This document shows positions 14,363-24,373 of a stretch of DNA of 64,000 bases, piece by piece. Made by a program: the position numbers and the translations under genes. The notes under the pieces were generated by a model, which saw only the letters and a list, made by a program, of their open reading frames with translations, was not told the origin of the DNA and did no database searches. Numbering within the stretch: the first letter of the stretch is position 1; each line of letters starts with the position of its first letter. Where the stretch lies: the NCBI GenBank assembly GCA_038323575.1, contig JBBQHB010000006.1, forward strand, positions 40,561 to 104,560, given 5' to 3'. This DNA is from CAINVV01 sp038323575 (GTDB lineage: Bacteria; Bacteroidota; Bacteroidia; Bacteroidales; Prolixibacteraceae).

Positions 14363-16531
14363 ATGAAAGTCTTCTCTACATCCTTTTTGATTCTCCTTTT
14401 TGGATTACAAATCCAATATCTGCGGGGCGCGGATTACAAATCCGCACCAGCAAGTGCCTCACTTACCAAAGCAGTTAATGCACAGCAAACAAACGGTTAT
14501 CCGGTAGAATTAAAGCAGCTGCACCAGAACATCCTGACCGATATCCTGAAAGGCGCCGTTGAAAAAGAGAACCTTCAAAAAAGCCTCGACAAGCTGAGCG
14601 ACAAAGGCCAGTGGCCCGACATCGATTATGCCAGCAAGCAACGGGGCGACTGGCCTCCGGCATCACACCTCGGCCGACTGCAGGCAATGGCAAAAGCTTA
14701 CCAGCGGGAGGGTTCAACTTTTTACCATGATCCCGCCTTGCTGGCAAAGATTCAGCTTGCCTTAAACTATTGGCTTGCCAACGATTTACAGTGCCCCAAC
14801 TGGTGGTATCCCGAAATCGGGGTACCCATGTCGCTTGCCCCGACGCTGATCCTGATGGAAAATGAACTTTCCAAAGAGCAGCTGGCAGCCGGCATCAAAA
14901 TCCTCGACCGGGCCAAAATCCGGATGACCGGCCAGAACAAAGTATGGCTGTCGGGCAATGTATTGATGAAATCCCTGCTATTGCGGGATGCTGAAACCAT
15001 CCGCAAAGCTTCCGTATCCATCCAGGAAGAGTTGAAAGTTAGCCTGGAGGAGGGAATCCAGCCGGATGGCTCTTTCCACCAGCATGGTCCGCAGATCCAG
15101 TTCGGCAATTACGGACTGGCTTATGTGGGAGATATGATTAAATGGATCAGGATCCTGCGGAATACTCCTTTCAGTTTCGACGAAAACAAGATGGCCATTT
15201 TACGTAATTACCTGATCGACGGTCAGCAGTGGATCGTATGGAAGAACCAGATGGACATCAGCGCATGCGGCCGGCAGCTTTTTGTGGACGCACAGGCGGG
15301 CAAAGCGCGCAGCCTGGCCGGCTCAATCAAACAGATGGAAACCCTTGATCCGGCCTATGCCGAAGTGTACAAAAAAGCCAATCAATACGAAACCCTCTCC
15401 GGGAACAAACATTTCCGGAACTCCGACTTCCAGGTCCAGCGATCATCTGCTTACTATTTTTCCGTCAAAATGTGTTCCGAACGGGTCATCGGCGCCGAGT
15501 CGTGCAATTCTGAAAACATTCGCGGCTATTACCTGGGAGATGGCGCGACCTATCTCTACCAGTCGGGAAAAGAATACGAGAACATCTTTCCTTACTGGGA
15601 CTGGAAAAAAATCCCGGGCACCACCACCCATCAGGATGACAAGGAACTGCCTGTATTGACAGCAAGCGGTTACCGTATCAAAAGCAGTTTTGTAGGCGGC
15701 GTTTCCGACGGGAAAAATGGTATCGCGGCAATGGATTACAACCGGAACGGCATCACCGCCAAAAAATCGTGGTTCAATTTCAACAATAGGGTGGTTTGCC
15801 TGGGCGCCGGAATCAAATCGACTGAATCCTTTCCCGTTGCAACCACAGTCAACCAATGTTTCCTGTCGGGTGAAGTTACCGTCAAAGATAAATCCGAAAA
15901 GGCCCTGACGGCAGAATCTTCTGTCAACCTGAACCCTTCCTGGATCTTGCACGACCACACCGGATACTTCCTCCCTGAAAAGGCTAACCTGAAGCTGGAG
16001 ACGAAAACGGTTTCGGGTTCATGGAACCAGGTAGCGCTGATGTACAAAATGGAGACGATCCAATCGGGTATTTTCAAATTGTGGCTCGACCATGGGAAAA
16101 ATCCTGATAACCAAAAATACGCCTATATCCTTGTGCCGGGAGCCACAAAGGCTATCCTGCAGAAGATGGAATCCTCACCTTCCTTCCGCATCCTCAGAAA
16201 TGACACCATACAGCAGACAGTAATTTCATCCGACAAAACCCTGGCCGGTATTGTTTTCTACAAAGCCGGTAAAGCAGATCTTTTTGGCGGGCTGGAGGTC
16301 AGCAGTCCGTGTATCGTCATGCTGAAAAAAGAGAAAGGGTTGATGAAAATCTCCGTTTCAGAACCAACACAAAAACTTGGTCAGCTTCAATTAACACTGG
16401 AGGGGAGGTATGAATCCGTAAATCTGTCATCAACCGTGAAAACTGAAAAAGGAAAATCGACTGTGAATGTCACACTCCCCAAAGAGGGAGATGCCGGCAA
16501 CACGGTTTCAATCAATTTACGGACTTTGTGA
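14363..16531 (+). CDS. Polysaccharide lyase family 8 (chondroitin AC/hyaluronan-lyase type)
   Basis: 722 residues from ATG 14363, which begins the hydrophobic signal VFSTSFLILLFGL; an in-frame TTG at 14318 is not needed. The catalytic residues of PL8 can be placed with the family's spacing: Asn192 in TGQNKVW, His241 and Tyr250 in DGSFHQHGPQIQFGNYG, and Arg304 in SACGRQLF. In the Pedobacter chondroitinase AC these are Asn175, His225, Tyr234 and Arg288. The N-terminal half is an alpha toroid and the C-terminal half a beta sandwich. PL8 enzymes cut uronate-containing chains such as chondroitin, hyaluronan or xanthan by beta-elimination. Oddity: palindromic repeat DNA lies inside the signal region and encodes RGADYKSAPA. 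GH97 follows 30 bases later, so they are probably one operon. Confidence 0.88.
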   Translation: MKVFSTSFLILLFGLQIQYLRGADYKSAPASASLTKAVNAQQTNGYPVELKQLHQNILTDILKGAVEKENLQKSLDKLSDKGQWPDIDYASKQRGDWPPASHLGRLQAMAKAYQREGSTFYHDPALLAKIQLALNYWLANDLQCPNWWYPEIGVPMSLAPTLILMENELSKEQLAAGIKILDRAKIRMTGQNKVWLSGNVLMKSLLLRDAETIRKASVSIQEELKVSLEEGIQPDGSFHQHGPQIQFGNYGLAYVGDMIKWIRILRNTPFSFDENKMAILRNYLIDGQQWIVWKNQMDISACGRQLFVDAQAGKARSLAGSIKQMETLDPAYAEVYKKANQYETLSGNKHFRNSDFQVQRSSAYYFSVKMCSERVIGAESCNSENIRGYYLGDGATYLYQSGKEYENIFPYWDWKKIPGTTTHQDDKELPVLTASGYRIKSSFVGGVSDGKNGIAAMDYNRNGITAKKSWFNFNNRVVCLGAGIKSTESFPVATTVNQCFLSGEVTVKDKSEKALTAESSVNLNPSWILHDHTGYFLPEKANLKLETKTVSGSWNQVALMYKMETIQSGIFKLWLDHGKNPDNQKYAYILVPGATKAILQKMESSPSFRILRNDTIQQTVISSDKTLAGIVFYKAGKADLFGGLEVSSPCIVMLKKEKGLMKISVSEPTQKLGQLQLTLEGRYESVNLSSTVKTEKGKSTVNVTLPKEGDAGNTVSINLRTL
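14402..14445. repeat. Two GGATTACAAATCC palindromes inside the PL8 signal region
   Basis: GGATTACAAATCC occurs at 14402-14414 and again at 14430-14442, the second widened to GCGGATT-ACA-AATCCGC (14429-14445). Related cores occur in non-coding DNA of this window (4261-4273). The insertion keeps the frame and adds roughly 20 residues between the hydrophobic core and the likely cleavage site. Confidence 0.6.
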
Positions 16532-16561
16532 TATACTTTTTATTGCTCAACTGAAAACGAC

Positions 16562-18436
16562 ATGATGTGTTCTTCTAAAATCTTCCTGTTTCTTCTGCTT
16601 TTCGTCCTTTGTGTCCAACCGCTGGCTGCGCAACAAACGAAGGAACTTACCTCCCCCGACGGGAAACTCACTTTCTCCTTCACGCTGACAACAGAAGGGA
16701 TCCCCCAATATTCAGTTACTTACCAGGAAAAACCGGTCATTTTACCTTCCCGTCTGGGCATAGCCGACTGGCAAAAAAACCTGCTACTGTCTGATATCGC
16801 TTTTTCGGAACAGGATACAACCTGGAAACCTGTCTACGGCGAACGAAGCCTGGTACGTGACAACTACAAAGAGATGGACATCAGCCTGCTCCGTAACAGC
16901 GGGCAGGCCTCCATCCAGCTGCAGGTCAGGGTTTACAACGAAGGTATTGCCTTTAGATACCAGTTTACAGAAGGTCAGAACGGCGGTTCTTACATCCACA
17001 TTTCCGGAGAATCTACCGAATTTAATTTTCAGCCGGACACCAAAGCCTGGTTTACGCCAAGGGCTCAGTCGCTGCACCAACTACTGCCGTTGAAGAATTG
17101 GCCGGACGAGTCTGACCGGCCGTTGACACTCGAATTGCCCAACGGATTATTTGCCTGTCTGGCGGAGGCGGAAATGGTCAATTATGCCCGGACCAAGTTT
17201 AGACTTGCACCCGGGAAAGCCAATTCCATCCAGTGTTCCCTTTACGGAGATGTCGACGAAATAGCCCCGTTCCATTCCCCCTGGAGGGTAATCATGGTCG
17301 CCGAGAAAGCCGGTCAGCTGCTTGCCAACAATGACCTTATCCTGAACCTGAATCCGCCCTGTACAATTAAAAATACATCCTGGATCAAACCAGGGAAAGT
17401 GATGAGGGAAACAACGCTTTCAACAGGGGGTGGAATAAGTCTGGTTGATTTCGCCGTCGCCCGTCACCTGCAATACATCCATTTTGATGCCGGATGGTAC
17501 GGATTCGAAAATGCCATCGCTTCCGATGCCACTACCGTGAACGTTGATCCCCGAAGAAATCCCAAAAATGACCTGGATCTCCAAAAGGTGATCAAATATG
17601 CGAAATCGAAAGGCCTGGGCGTAATTCTCTATGTCAATCAAAGGGCATTGGCTGCCCAGCTGGATACGATCCTGCCCTTGTACCATTCGTGGGGCGTGGC
17701 AGGAGTCAAGTTCGGGTTTGTCCAGGTAGGGTCACACCGCTGGACCACCTGGCTCCATGAAGCCATCAGGAAATGTGCAAAATACGAGCTGATGGTCGAC
17801 ATACACGATGAATACCGGCCCACAGGATTCACCCGTACCTATCCGAACCTGGTTACCCAGGAAGGCGTTCGCGGCAACGAAGAGATGCCCGATGCCAACA
17901 ACAATACCACCCTGCCTTTTACCCGCTATATTGCCGGACCGGCTGATTATACCTACTGCTATTACTACAGGAAAGAACTGGGACATCCAACCCGTTTTAT
18001 CCAAAACAGCGCTGCGCACCAACTCGCCTTACCCGTCGTATTCTACAGCCCTTTCCAGTATTTGTTCTGGTACGACAAACCCGAAGACTACCGGGGTGAA
18101 CCCGAAATTGCATTCTGGGAGGCGATTCCAACCGTATGGGATGATACCAAAGTGCTGTGCGGAGAGATTTCAAAATATATCTCGGTGGCACGAAAAAGCG
18201 GGGATAACTGGTTTATCGGGACAATCACGAATACAGAAGCCCGCGACCTGAAAATCCCCCTGAGTTTTTTAACTCCCGGCAGAAAATATGAAGCAACCAT
18301 TTATTCAGATGATCCTTCCGTCAATACCCGGACGAAAGTTGCAGTTAAAAAGATAAAGGTAGATTCATCATCTGTTAGGGACATCAAACTTGCAGCTTCA
18401 GGCGGAGAAGCCATTCTGGTAAGTCCGGTAAAATGA
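16562..18436 (+). CDS. Glycoside hydrolase family 97, probably inverting type
   Basis: 624 residues with signal peptide (FLFLLLFVLCVQPLAA). An N-terminal beta-sandwich begins LTSPDGKLTFSF, followed by a TIM barrel with FDAGWYGFE, LYHSWGVAGVKFGFVQ, HDEYRPTGFTRTYPN, EGVRGNEEM and TRYIAGPADYT, all GH97 landmarks. Known retaining GH97 alpha-galactosidases have an Asp nucleophile at the end of strand 4 and a Glu acid 55 residues later. Here the nucleophile position is Gly385 (VKFGF), while Glu440 sits exactly 55 residues on. Glu417 (HDEYRP) lies 23 before it, close to the base-to-acid spacing of inverting SusB (24). I infer an inverting alpha-glycosidase. Substrate unknown; it follows the PL8 gene closely. 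Confidence 0.85.
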   Translation: MMCSSKIFLFLLLFVLCVQPLAAQQTKELTSPDGKLTFSFTLTTEGIPQYSVTYQEKPVILPSRLGIADWQKNLLLSDIAFSEQDTTWKPVYGERSLVRDNYKEMDISLLRNSGQASIQLQVRVYNEGIAFRYQFTEGQNGGSYIHISGESTEFNFQPDTKAWFTPRAQSLHQLLPLKNWPDESDRPLTLELPNGLFACLAEAEMVNYARTKFRLAPGKANSIQCSLYGDVDEIAPFHSPWRVIMVAEKAGQLLANNDLILNLNPPCTIKNTSWIKPGKVMRETTLSTGGGISLVDFAVARHLQYIHFDAGWYGFENAIASDATTVNVDPRRNPKNDLDLQKVIKYAKSKGLGVILYVNQRALAAQLDTILPLYHSWGVAGVKFGFVQVGSHRWTTWLHEAIRKCAKYELMVDIHDEYRPTGFTRTYPNLVTQEGVRGNEEMPDANNNTTLPFTRYIAGPADYTYCYYYRKELGHPTRFIQNSAAHQLALPVVFYSPFQYLFWYDKPEDYRGEPEIAFWEAIPTVWDDTKVLCGEISKYISVARKSGDNWFIGTITNTEARDLKIPLSFLTPGRKYEATIYSDDPSVNTRTKVAVKKIKVDSSSVRDIKLAASGGEAILVSPVK

Positions 18437-18450
18437 ATGAAAAAAAATGA

Positions 18451-19668
18451 TTATAACTCCGTTAAAAGAAAATCAGGCAAATTCATCTGTTTGATTCCCA
18501 TATAATCATTTCCAACAATCAAATCGTTGTAAGTAACAACATATTTTGGATAGTTGTCTTTGATTAACATCAGGTTACCAAATTCACGACTGTTGGTGGA
18601 TTGATCTGTAATTTGGAGGCAAACCTGCACATAAACTTTTAACCCATTTTTGTCAGCCACAAAATCAATTTCCTTTTGATCTATTTTTCCGACATATACA
18701 CGGTATCCGCATTGTATAAGATGCAGATAAACAGCATTCTCCATTAATTTATGGATATCTGTTTTCTGGTTAAACCCTTTCAAAGCATTGCGCAATCCCA
18801 AATCTTCGAAATAATACTTTTCGCCTATTTCAAATATTTTTAATCCGCCCACCTCAGAACGGACAACTTTATGTACAAAATACGCATTGGTTAGTGCTTT
18901 CAGATAATTGATTGTCAGCTGTGTGGATATTTCAATTCGTTGTGATTTGAGGAACTTGCTGATGTTATTTGCGGAAAAAAGACTTCCTATATTGTCTGAC
19001 AGATAAAGCACTAAATTTTCCAGGAAGGAAATGTTTCTGATGTTTTCCCTTGAAACAACATCTTTTAACAGGATAGTCGAATAAACATTTTTAAGGTATT
19101 CGAAAGGCAATGATTCGGTTAATCCGATAACCGGCAAGTAAGGCATCCCTCCATATTTAAGGAACTTCAGGATATTATCGCTGCTATTCTGCAATTGATG
19201 AAAATTAAGAAATTCGGAGTAACGCAGGCTGTGAATTTTGAACTCTATGTATCTGCCTGAAAGGGAAGTTGCCAATTCTCCCGATAACATCGTTGCATTA
19301 CTTCCTGTACAGAAAATATCACATCTGTTTTCGGCAAATAAACTGCGGATGGTTAATTGAAAAGAGGCTATTTCCTGAATTTCATCGATAAACAGGTAGT
19401 TTGCCTTTATGTCAGAGAATTTGTCTTTAAGGTATTCGCTCAAGTCGAGGTTTGTCCGAATGTTGCCAAAATGTTCCAGCTCACAATTGATGTATATGAT
19501 ATTGGACGAAGGATCCTGATCCCTGATAAAGTCCATCAATTGCAGCATAATGTAACTTTTACCTACCCTCCGTTGACCTGTAAGCACTTTTATAATTTGT
19601 TTGCCGATAAACGGTTTTATCTTTTCGGTATAAACAGGACGGGCAACATATTTAATCATATTCTTCAT
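18451..19668 (-). CDS. AAA-type ATPase with C-terminal DUF4143 domain
   Basis: 405 residues. Walker A is GQRRVGKS at 31-38, Walker B is YLFIDEIQE near 91-99, followed by a sensor-like FCTGSNATMLSGE. The C-terminal part (EIDFVADKNGLKVYVQVCLQ) is the nuclease-like DUF4143 region. These ATPases are frequent, often multi-copy and mobile in Bacteroidota, with no settled function. Its strand is opposite to the GH97 gene and the same as the regulator gene upstream of it. Nothing links it to glycan use; it looks like a passenger between the enzyme operon and the regulator. Confidence 0.85.
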   Translation of the reverse strand: MKNMIKYVARPVYTEKIKPFIGKQIIKVLTGQRRVGKSYIMLQLMDFIRDQDPSSNIIYINCELEHFGNIRTNLDLSEYLKDKFSDIKANYLFIDEIQEIASFQLTIRSLFAENRCDIFCTGSNATMLSGELATSLSGRYIEFKIHSLRYSEFLNFHQLQNSSDNILKFLKYGGMPYLPVIGLTESLPFEYLKNVYSTILLKDVVSRENIRNISFLENLVLYLSDNIGSLFSANNISKFLKSQRIEISTQLTINYLKALTNAYFVHKVVRSEVGGLKIFEIGEKYYFEDLGLRNALKGFNQKTDIHKLMENAVYLHLIQCGYRVYVGKIDQKEIDFVADKNGLKVYVQVCLQITDQSTNSREFGNLMLIKDNYPKYVVTYNDLIVGNDYMGIKQMNLPDFLLTEL

Positions 19669-19701
19669 GTATATGCTATAAAAATTACAAATATAATTAA
19701 T

Positions 19702-19887
19702 TTATCTCTTATATCGTATAAACGAAATCAATTGCTCACAATTCTGCCTGTTCCGTTTCGTTGAATCATCCTCCAAAATCTTTAGATTAGGCAGTGAAAC
19801 GGCAAAATAATCGAGTTTAAACTGATCATTTAGGTGAAGTATTCCGAAGTTGATCAACGCTTCGAAACGCTCCCTTTCACTTATCAT
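19702..19887 (-). CDS. Hypothetical small protein after the hybrid regulator gene
   Basis: About 61 residues from ATG 19887 (GTG 19896 would add three). It starts 11 bases after the regulator stop on the same strand. Composition is normal and partly helical (ERERFEALINFGILHLNDQ). I do not recognise it, and it could be a remnant of a longer gene or a chance frame. Confidence 0.25.
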   Translation of the reverse strand: MISERERFEALINFGILHLNDQFKLDYFAVSLPNLKILEDDSTKRNRQNCEQLISFIRYKR

Positions 19888-19898
19888 TGAATTCACCT

Positions 19899-22800
19899 TT
19901 AATTCATCGAAACATATTCGCTCGGCGTTTTGCCAAAATGCTCCTTGAACGATCTTGAAAAATAGGAATGGGAGTTGAATCCGGCCATACCGCTGACCTC
20001 CTCAATGTTGTAACTGCCATCTTTAAGCAGCCGGGCAGCATATTCCAGCCGTATGGTACGGATAAAATCGGTGGCAGACTTACCTGTCAGCGCTTTGAGT
20101 TTGCGGTATAGTGTACTCTGGCTCAGATTGAGGTGTACGGCCAGCAATTCTATATCCAATTGCTCATCCTGAAGATTTTTTTCAACAAAACTGATCGCTT
20201 TAGCCATCATTTTCTGATCGGGATTATCGGTGATATCCGATTCGAATCCAAGTGAAATTTTCCTGGAATAATACTGCTGCAATGCTATTCTGCCTGCAAA
20301 AATGTTTTTGATACGCGCTTTCAGCACTTCGCTGTCGAAAGGCTTTTCGATATAATCGTCTGCCCCACTGGCGTATCCTTCAATTTTATTCTCCGCCGAA
20401 GTGAGTGCAGTCAGTAAAACAATCGGTATATGGCTGGTTTTCAGATTATTTTTTAATTCCTGAACCAGTTCAAAACCGGTTTTGTCGGGCATCAAAATGT
20501 CTGAGATAATAAGATCAGGAAGGTAAATCTGTGCTTTTTCGATCCCTTCACTGCCGGTGAAAGCTGTAACAAGACGGTATTCGTCTGCGAGGATATGGCA
20601 GATAAAGTTGCTGAGATCGTGGTGGTCTTCTACAACCAGAACAATTTTATCTTGTTTTTGTGTGCTTTTCGCATGATTGTTCCAGTTTTCGGTCAGCCCA
20701 CTATCTTCTTCTTTGTCCTCTTCAAGATTAAAATTTTCAGCATGATCCGGGTGCATAGCATGAACGAGATCAGCCTGTGTATTAGCTGCATACTCTGCCT
20801 CCTTTTTAACCTCATAAGGCAACCGGATACGGAAAACTGATCCTTTTCCTTCCTCCGTCTCCAGTTCAATCTCACCGCCATGCAGCAGAATCAGGTGTTT
20901 AGTAAGGTGAAGCCCGATGCCGGTGCCGCTTTGGGGAACCTCCCGGTTCTCCACCCGGTAAAACCTGTCAAATATTTTTTCAATGAAGTTCAGTTCAATG
21001 CCGGGTCCGTTGTCTTCAACTGCAATCTGAATATAATTTTCAGTATTCAATTTTCCGATTGTTGTCACATTGGCATGTGTGTAAACAGGTAATCCCTTTT
21101 GGCCTTTTGAAATTTCAACCAAAATAGTTCCCTTGTCCGGAGTGAATTTGAAGGCATTGGAGAGCAGGTTGAAAACCGCCTTGTCAATTTTCTCCGGATC
21201 AAATGAGAGCGGAATATGTTCCTGGAGGGTTAGAAACACATAATTGATGTTCTTCTGTTTGGCCACATCGAGAAAGTAATTGAATATCTCGCGGACGAAT
21301 AGTACCAGATCGGATCTGACCAGTGTCAGCTCAATCTTGTTCTCCTCAATCCGCCTGAACTCAAGCAGCTGATTGATGAGTTTCAGTAACCGGCCGGTGT
21401 TCCGTTTAATCAGTGACAATTGGTTGAAGGCTCCCTGATCGAGTCCCGGAGATTTCATCAGCGACTCAACCGGACCGGTAATCAGGGTCAGCGGCGTACG
21501 AAGTTCGTGGGAGATGTTGGTAAAGAAGTTCAGCTTGTTCTGGTGCGATTTTTCCTCCTCAATCCGTTGCAGCCTTTCAATCTCAATTTCATGCTCAAGC
21601 CGCGTCCTGTAAAGGATGATGCGGCGCACCAGTAAGAACAGTCCGACAAGCAGTATCAGGTAAACGGCCATGGCCAGCCTGCTGAGCAAAAGTGGACGGG
21701 GAATTACTATCGTCAGTTTTGCAGGATCAAGGTTCCACACCATGTCGTTGTTACAAGCCACCACCATAAAAACGTATTTTCCGGGAGGAATGTTGGTATA
21801 GGTTGCCTTGGACAGTGAACCGGCATCTATCCAGTTCGGGTCGAAACCGTTTAACCTGTATCTGAACTGATTTTTTTGGGGATTCAGGTAGTTCTGTGCG
21901 ACAAATTCGATACTGAATGAATTCTGGCTCGGTCCCAGCCGAAGTAATTTTGTTTCATACAAAGGTTTTGTGAGGAGCGAATTTTCCTGTCCGGGTAATA
22001 TCTCCCTGTGATTGATGAAGATACGTGAGAAATAAATTTTCGGCTTGTAGGGATTTGCCTGCATAGTTGTTGGATGGAAAGCCACCAGTCCCGTTGTACC
22101 GCCAAAAAATATTTTCCCTGCAGAGGTTTGGCACAAGGCGCCCGCATTAAATAAATTACCATGAAGCCCGTCGGATACAGAGTAGTTCAAACTCTTTCCG
22201 GTAACCGGATTGTAAGAGAAGATTCCGAAGTTGGAACTGATCCATATCGTTTCCTGACCGAGAACAACAATTCCGTAAACGGCGACCTGCATTCCGTTGA
22301 AAATGATCGGATAATGTTTTACCTTGTGCAATGGATCGACAGAAAAAAGACCGTGATCCGTCCCAAGCCATACCAAACTGTCTTTACCTCTTGCGATAGA
22401 ATAAACCTGGGCCGGACTTTTTTCAGAATCATTCTCAAGGTATAACTTATCAAAACCCCTTTCCCCATAAGATTTGAAGCTTAGGCCGGAACTGCTTAGG
22501 ACCCACAAATTCCGGGATAAATCGAGAAATAACTTTCTGTGACTATTGGAATTCAGGGAGGTACTGTCATTGCTTTGCGGAAGGAATTGTTCGGTAGTCA
22601 GATCGCTGAACCGGTAATAATAAAGTCCGCTGCCCCAGGTGGCAATCCATAATCCTTCGCTGTCGCCTGTGATATCATACACATTCTTTTTTTCCAGCAT
22701 AAACGGCAGAAAATTTGACTCCCCGGATTTTTTTCGGAAAATTCCTTCACCGAAAGTACCGATCCAGATATTACCCAACAGATCAGGATAAATACATTTG

Positions 22801-24014
22801 ATGTTATTAATTGCCACGTTATTAATGCCTTTCAAATCAAGTCGACTGAATATTTTTTCTTGTTCATTGAAGGCGTCAAGTCCCTGACCGTCGGTGCCGA
22901 TCAGGAGGGTTCCGGCAGGAGTTTCGGCAATTGCATTAATTACATTGCCGCTGAGCGAATTTTCGTAAGGAGAATGCCGGTAGGTTTCAAATGAATTGGC
23001 AAAGTTATTCAAATAACCTACCCCTCCCCGCCAGGTACCTATCCACAAGCCTTTCTGACTGTCTTCCATCAGGGAGGTAATGGAATTATCCGGTAAGCTG
23101 AACTCGTTGTCAACATCGGAGAGATATTGTTTAACTTTGGCTTCATTCCACTCTATCAAACCTTTGTAGGTTGCAATCCAAATCTTTCCGTCGCTGGTTT
23201 GCAGCACATCCCTGATTCTTTTGGAATAGGAATATGCGTTGTCGTTAAGTTTCGTGAAATAACTATCTATCAGCACCCCATCTTTGGTATACCGCCGCAA
23301 TCCGTATCCATCAGTTGAAACCCAAAGTATATTATTAATCAGATAGATACCATACAACTTAACAGGAGATATATCCACAGCGAATTTTGCTGAGGTCATG
23401 GTCTTGGTGTTGACGAGGTACATCTCACCGGCGTTATTTACTATATAAATATCGTCGTTCTGATCAAAACAAAAAGCATTAACGCTGAGACGAGTGCCGT
23501 TCGCCCTGATATATTTAAGTTCCATGGCGACAGAATCGATCAATGCAAGGTTACCGTTTTCAATGATCCAGATTTCACCTTTTTGGTTCTGTTTCATATC
23601 ATTCGGAAAGATGATCTTTCCCGGCATCTCCCTGTCCGTCACTTTAACGGCATCCAATTGCCAGGAAGACTTGTTAAACCTGGTAATCCCGGCATTGGTG
23701 CCTACCCAGATCGCATTGGACCGGTCGATAAGCATGCTGGAGATGTAGTTGTTTGTATGTGAGGTCCCTGATTGATATTTTGGGTCAAAACTGATGAAAT
23801 CCCGTGAATTGTATTGGTAGAGTTTTTCACGGGTAATAAACCAAATGAAGCCCTCCTTATCCTGCGCTATTTCGATTACCTGCGACAAGGTAAAACCACC
23901 TGCCGGCGATATTCGCCTGAAAGGAAGATTATGGATCTCAGCTTTAGCATTGAAATTGCCAAGCAGGATCTGACAACAAATAATGGCTGGAAAAAATAGT
24001 CTCAAAACACTCAT
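19899..24014 (-). CDS. Hybrid two-component system regulator (one-protein sensor kinase and AraC-type activator)
   Basis: 1371 residues from ATG 24014; an in-frame TTG seven codons earlier is less likely. A signal peptide precedes a periplasmic sensor of two seven-bladed propellers built from two-component propeller repeats such as DKEGFIWFITREKLYQYNSR and GLWIGTWRGGVGYLNNF. A Y_Y_Y domain follows (QFRYRLNGFDPNWID, about 720), then a membrane helix (AVYLILLVGLFLLVRRI). The kinase has His836 in NISHELRTPLTL and ATP-binding GTGIGLHLTKHL. A receiver with Asp1172 (LIISDILMPDKTG) and a C-terminal AraC helix-turn-helix pair complete it. Such proteins bind a specific oligosaccharide in the periplasm and activate their own utilisation locus. 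It is divergent from the sulfatase operon at 24374. Confidence 0.95.
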   Translation of the reverse strand: MSVLRLFFPAIICCQILLGNFNAKAEIHNLPFRRISPAGGFTLSQVIEIAQDKEGFIWFITREKLYQYNSRDFISFDPKYQSGTSHTNNYISSMLIDRSNAIWVGTNAGITRFNKSSWQLDAVKVTDREMPGKIIFPNDMKQNQKGEIWIIENGNLALIDSVAMELKYIRANGTRLSVNAFCFDQNDDIYIVNNAGEMYLVNTKTMTSAKFAVDISPVKLYGIYLINNILWVSTDGYGLRRYTKDGVLIDSYFTKLNDNAYSYSKRIRDVLQTSDGKIWIATYKGLIEWNEAKVKQYLSDVDNEFSLPDNSITSLMEDSQKGLWIGTWRGGVGYLNNFANSFETYRHSPYENSLSGNVINAIAETPAGTLLIGTDGQGLDAFNEQEKIFSRLDLKGINNVAINNIKCIYPDLLGNIWIGTFGEGIFRKKSGESNFLPFMLEKKNVYDITGDSEGLWIATWGSGLYYYRFSDLTTEQFLPQSNDSTSLNSNSHRKLFLDLSRNLWVLSSSGLSFKSYGERGFDKLYLENDSEKSPAQVYSIARGKDSLVWLGTDHGLFSVDPLHKVKHYPIIFNGMQVAVYGIVVLGQETIWISSNFGIFSYNPVTGKSLNYSVSDGLHGNLFNAGALCQTSAGKIFFGGTTGLVAFHPTTMQANPYKPKIYFSRIFINHREILPGQENSLLTKPLYETKLLRLGPSQNSFSIEFVAQNYLNPQKNQFRYRLNGFDPNWIDAGSLSKATYTNIPPGKYVFMVVACNNDMVWNLDPAKLTIVIPRPLLLSRLAMAVYLILLVGLFLLVRRIILYRTRLEHEIEIERLQRIEEEKSHQNKLNFFTNISHELRTPLTLITGPVESLMKSPGLDQGAFNQLSLIKRNTGRLLKLINQLLEFRRIEENKIELTLVRSDLVLFVREIFNYFLDVAKQKNINYVFLTLQEHIPLSFDPEKIDKAVFNLLSNAFKFTPDKGTILVEISKGQKGLPVYTHANVTTIGKLNTENYIQIAVEDNGPGIELNFIEKIFDRFYRVENREVPQSGTGIGLHLTKHLILLHGGEIELETEEGKGSVFRIRLPYEVKKEAEYAANTQADLVHAMHPDHAENFNLEEDKEEDSGLTENWNNHAKSTQKQDKIVLVVEDHHDLSNFICHILADEYRLVTAFTGSEGIEKAQIYLPDLIISDILMPDKTGFELVQELKNNLKTSHIPIVLLTALTSAENKIEGYASGADDYIEKPFDSEVLKARIKNIFAGRIALQQYYSRKISLGFESDITDNPDQKMMAKAISFVEKNLQDEQLDIELLAVHLNLSQSTLYRKLKALTGKSATDFIRTIRLEYAARLLKDGSYNIEEVSGMAGFNSHSYFSRSFKEHFGKTPSEYVSMN

Positions 24015-24373
24015 TTGGGTTGAAAAGAGATTCAAAAATACTCAAAATAAGGAAGTGACGAATGGGAACAATCTTTCCACCAGAAAAATAATTTTTCTAT
24101 TGAATTAAATCTACTAGCATTTTTCTATCAACAGTGAAAGATTTGTTCAAATTTGCATGGAGACTTCAAGGAAATGCATTATAAGTAATAGCGATCGTCA
24201 AAAATAATAGCGTAAATTTATACCGCTAACCACTAAATTTCAACAAATGAAGCATTAACATCTTCATAGGCTGATTTTGTCTTTATTTTTAATTACTGTT
24301 GCTTTGGTAGCATTCGTTTAATTGCTCCTTTCCTTCAGTCGTCCCAGTTACTAAAATTCAATTATATTTGAAT
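24015..24373. other. Divergent control region between regulator and sulfatase operon
   Basis: No gene. The region is AT-rich and carries the motif at 24140-24155 that recurs in front of susC. No clear TAnnTTTG promoter was found for the sulfatase side. Confidence 0.5.
24140..24155. promoter_or_regulatory. Candidate regulator site, copy 1
   Basis: GATTTGTTCAAATTTG contains the palindrome ATTTG-TT-CAAAT. The same 16 bases with one change occur at 38304-38319 upstream of susC. The site is about 220 bases before the first sulfatase ATG. A role as the regulator's target is inferred from the shared sequence and position. Confidence 0.4.

Noticed and set aside
24033..24040. TATTTTTG on the minus strand as the promoter -7 box of the hybrid regulator.
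   Set aside because: It would place the transcript start only about a dozen bases from ATG 24014 and no -33 box was found.
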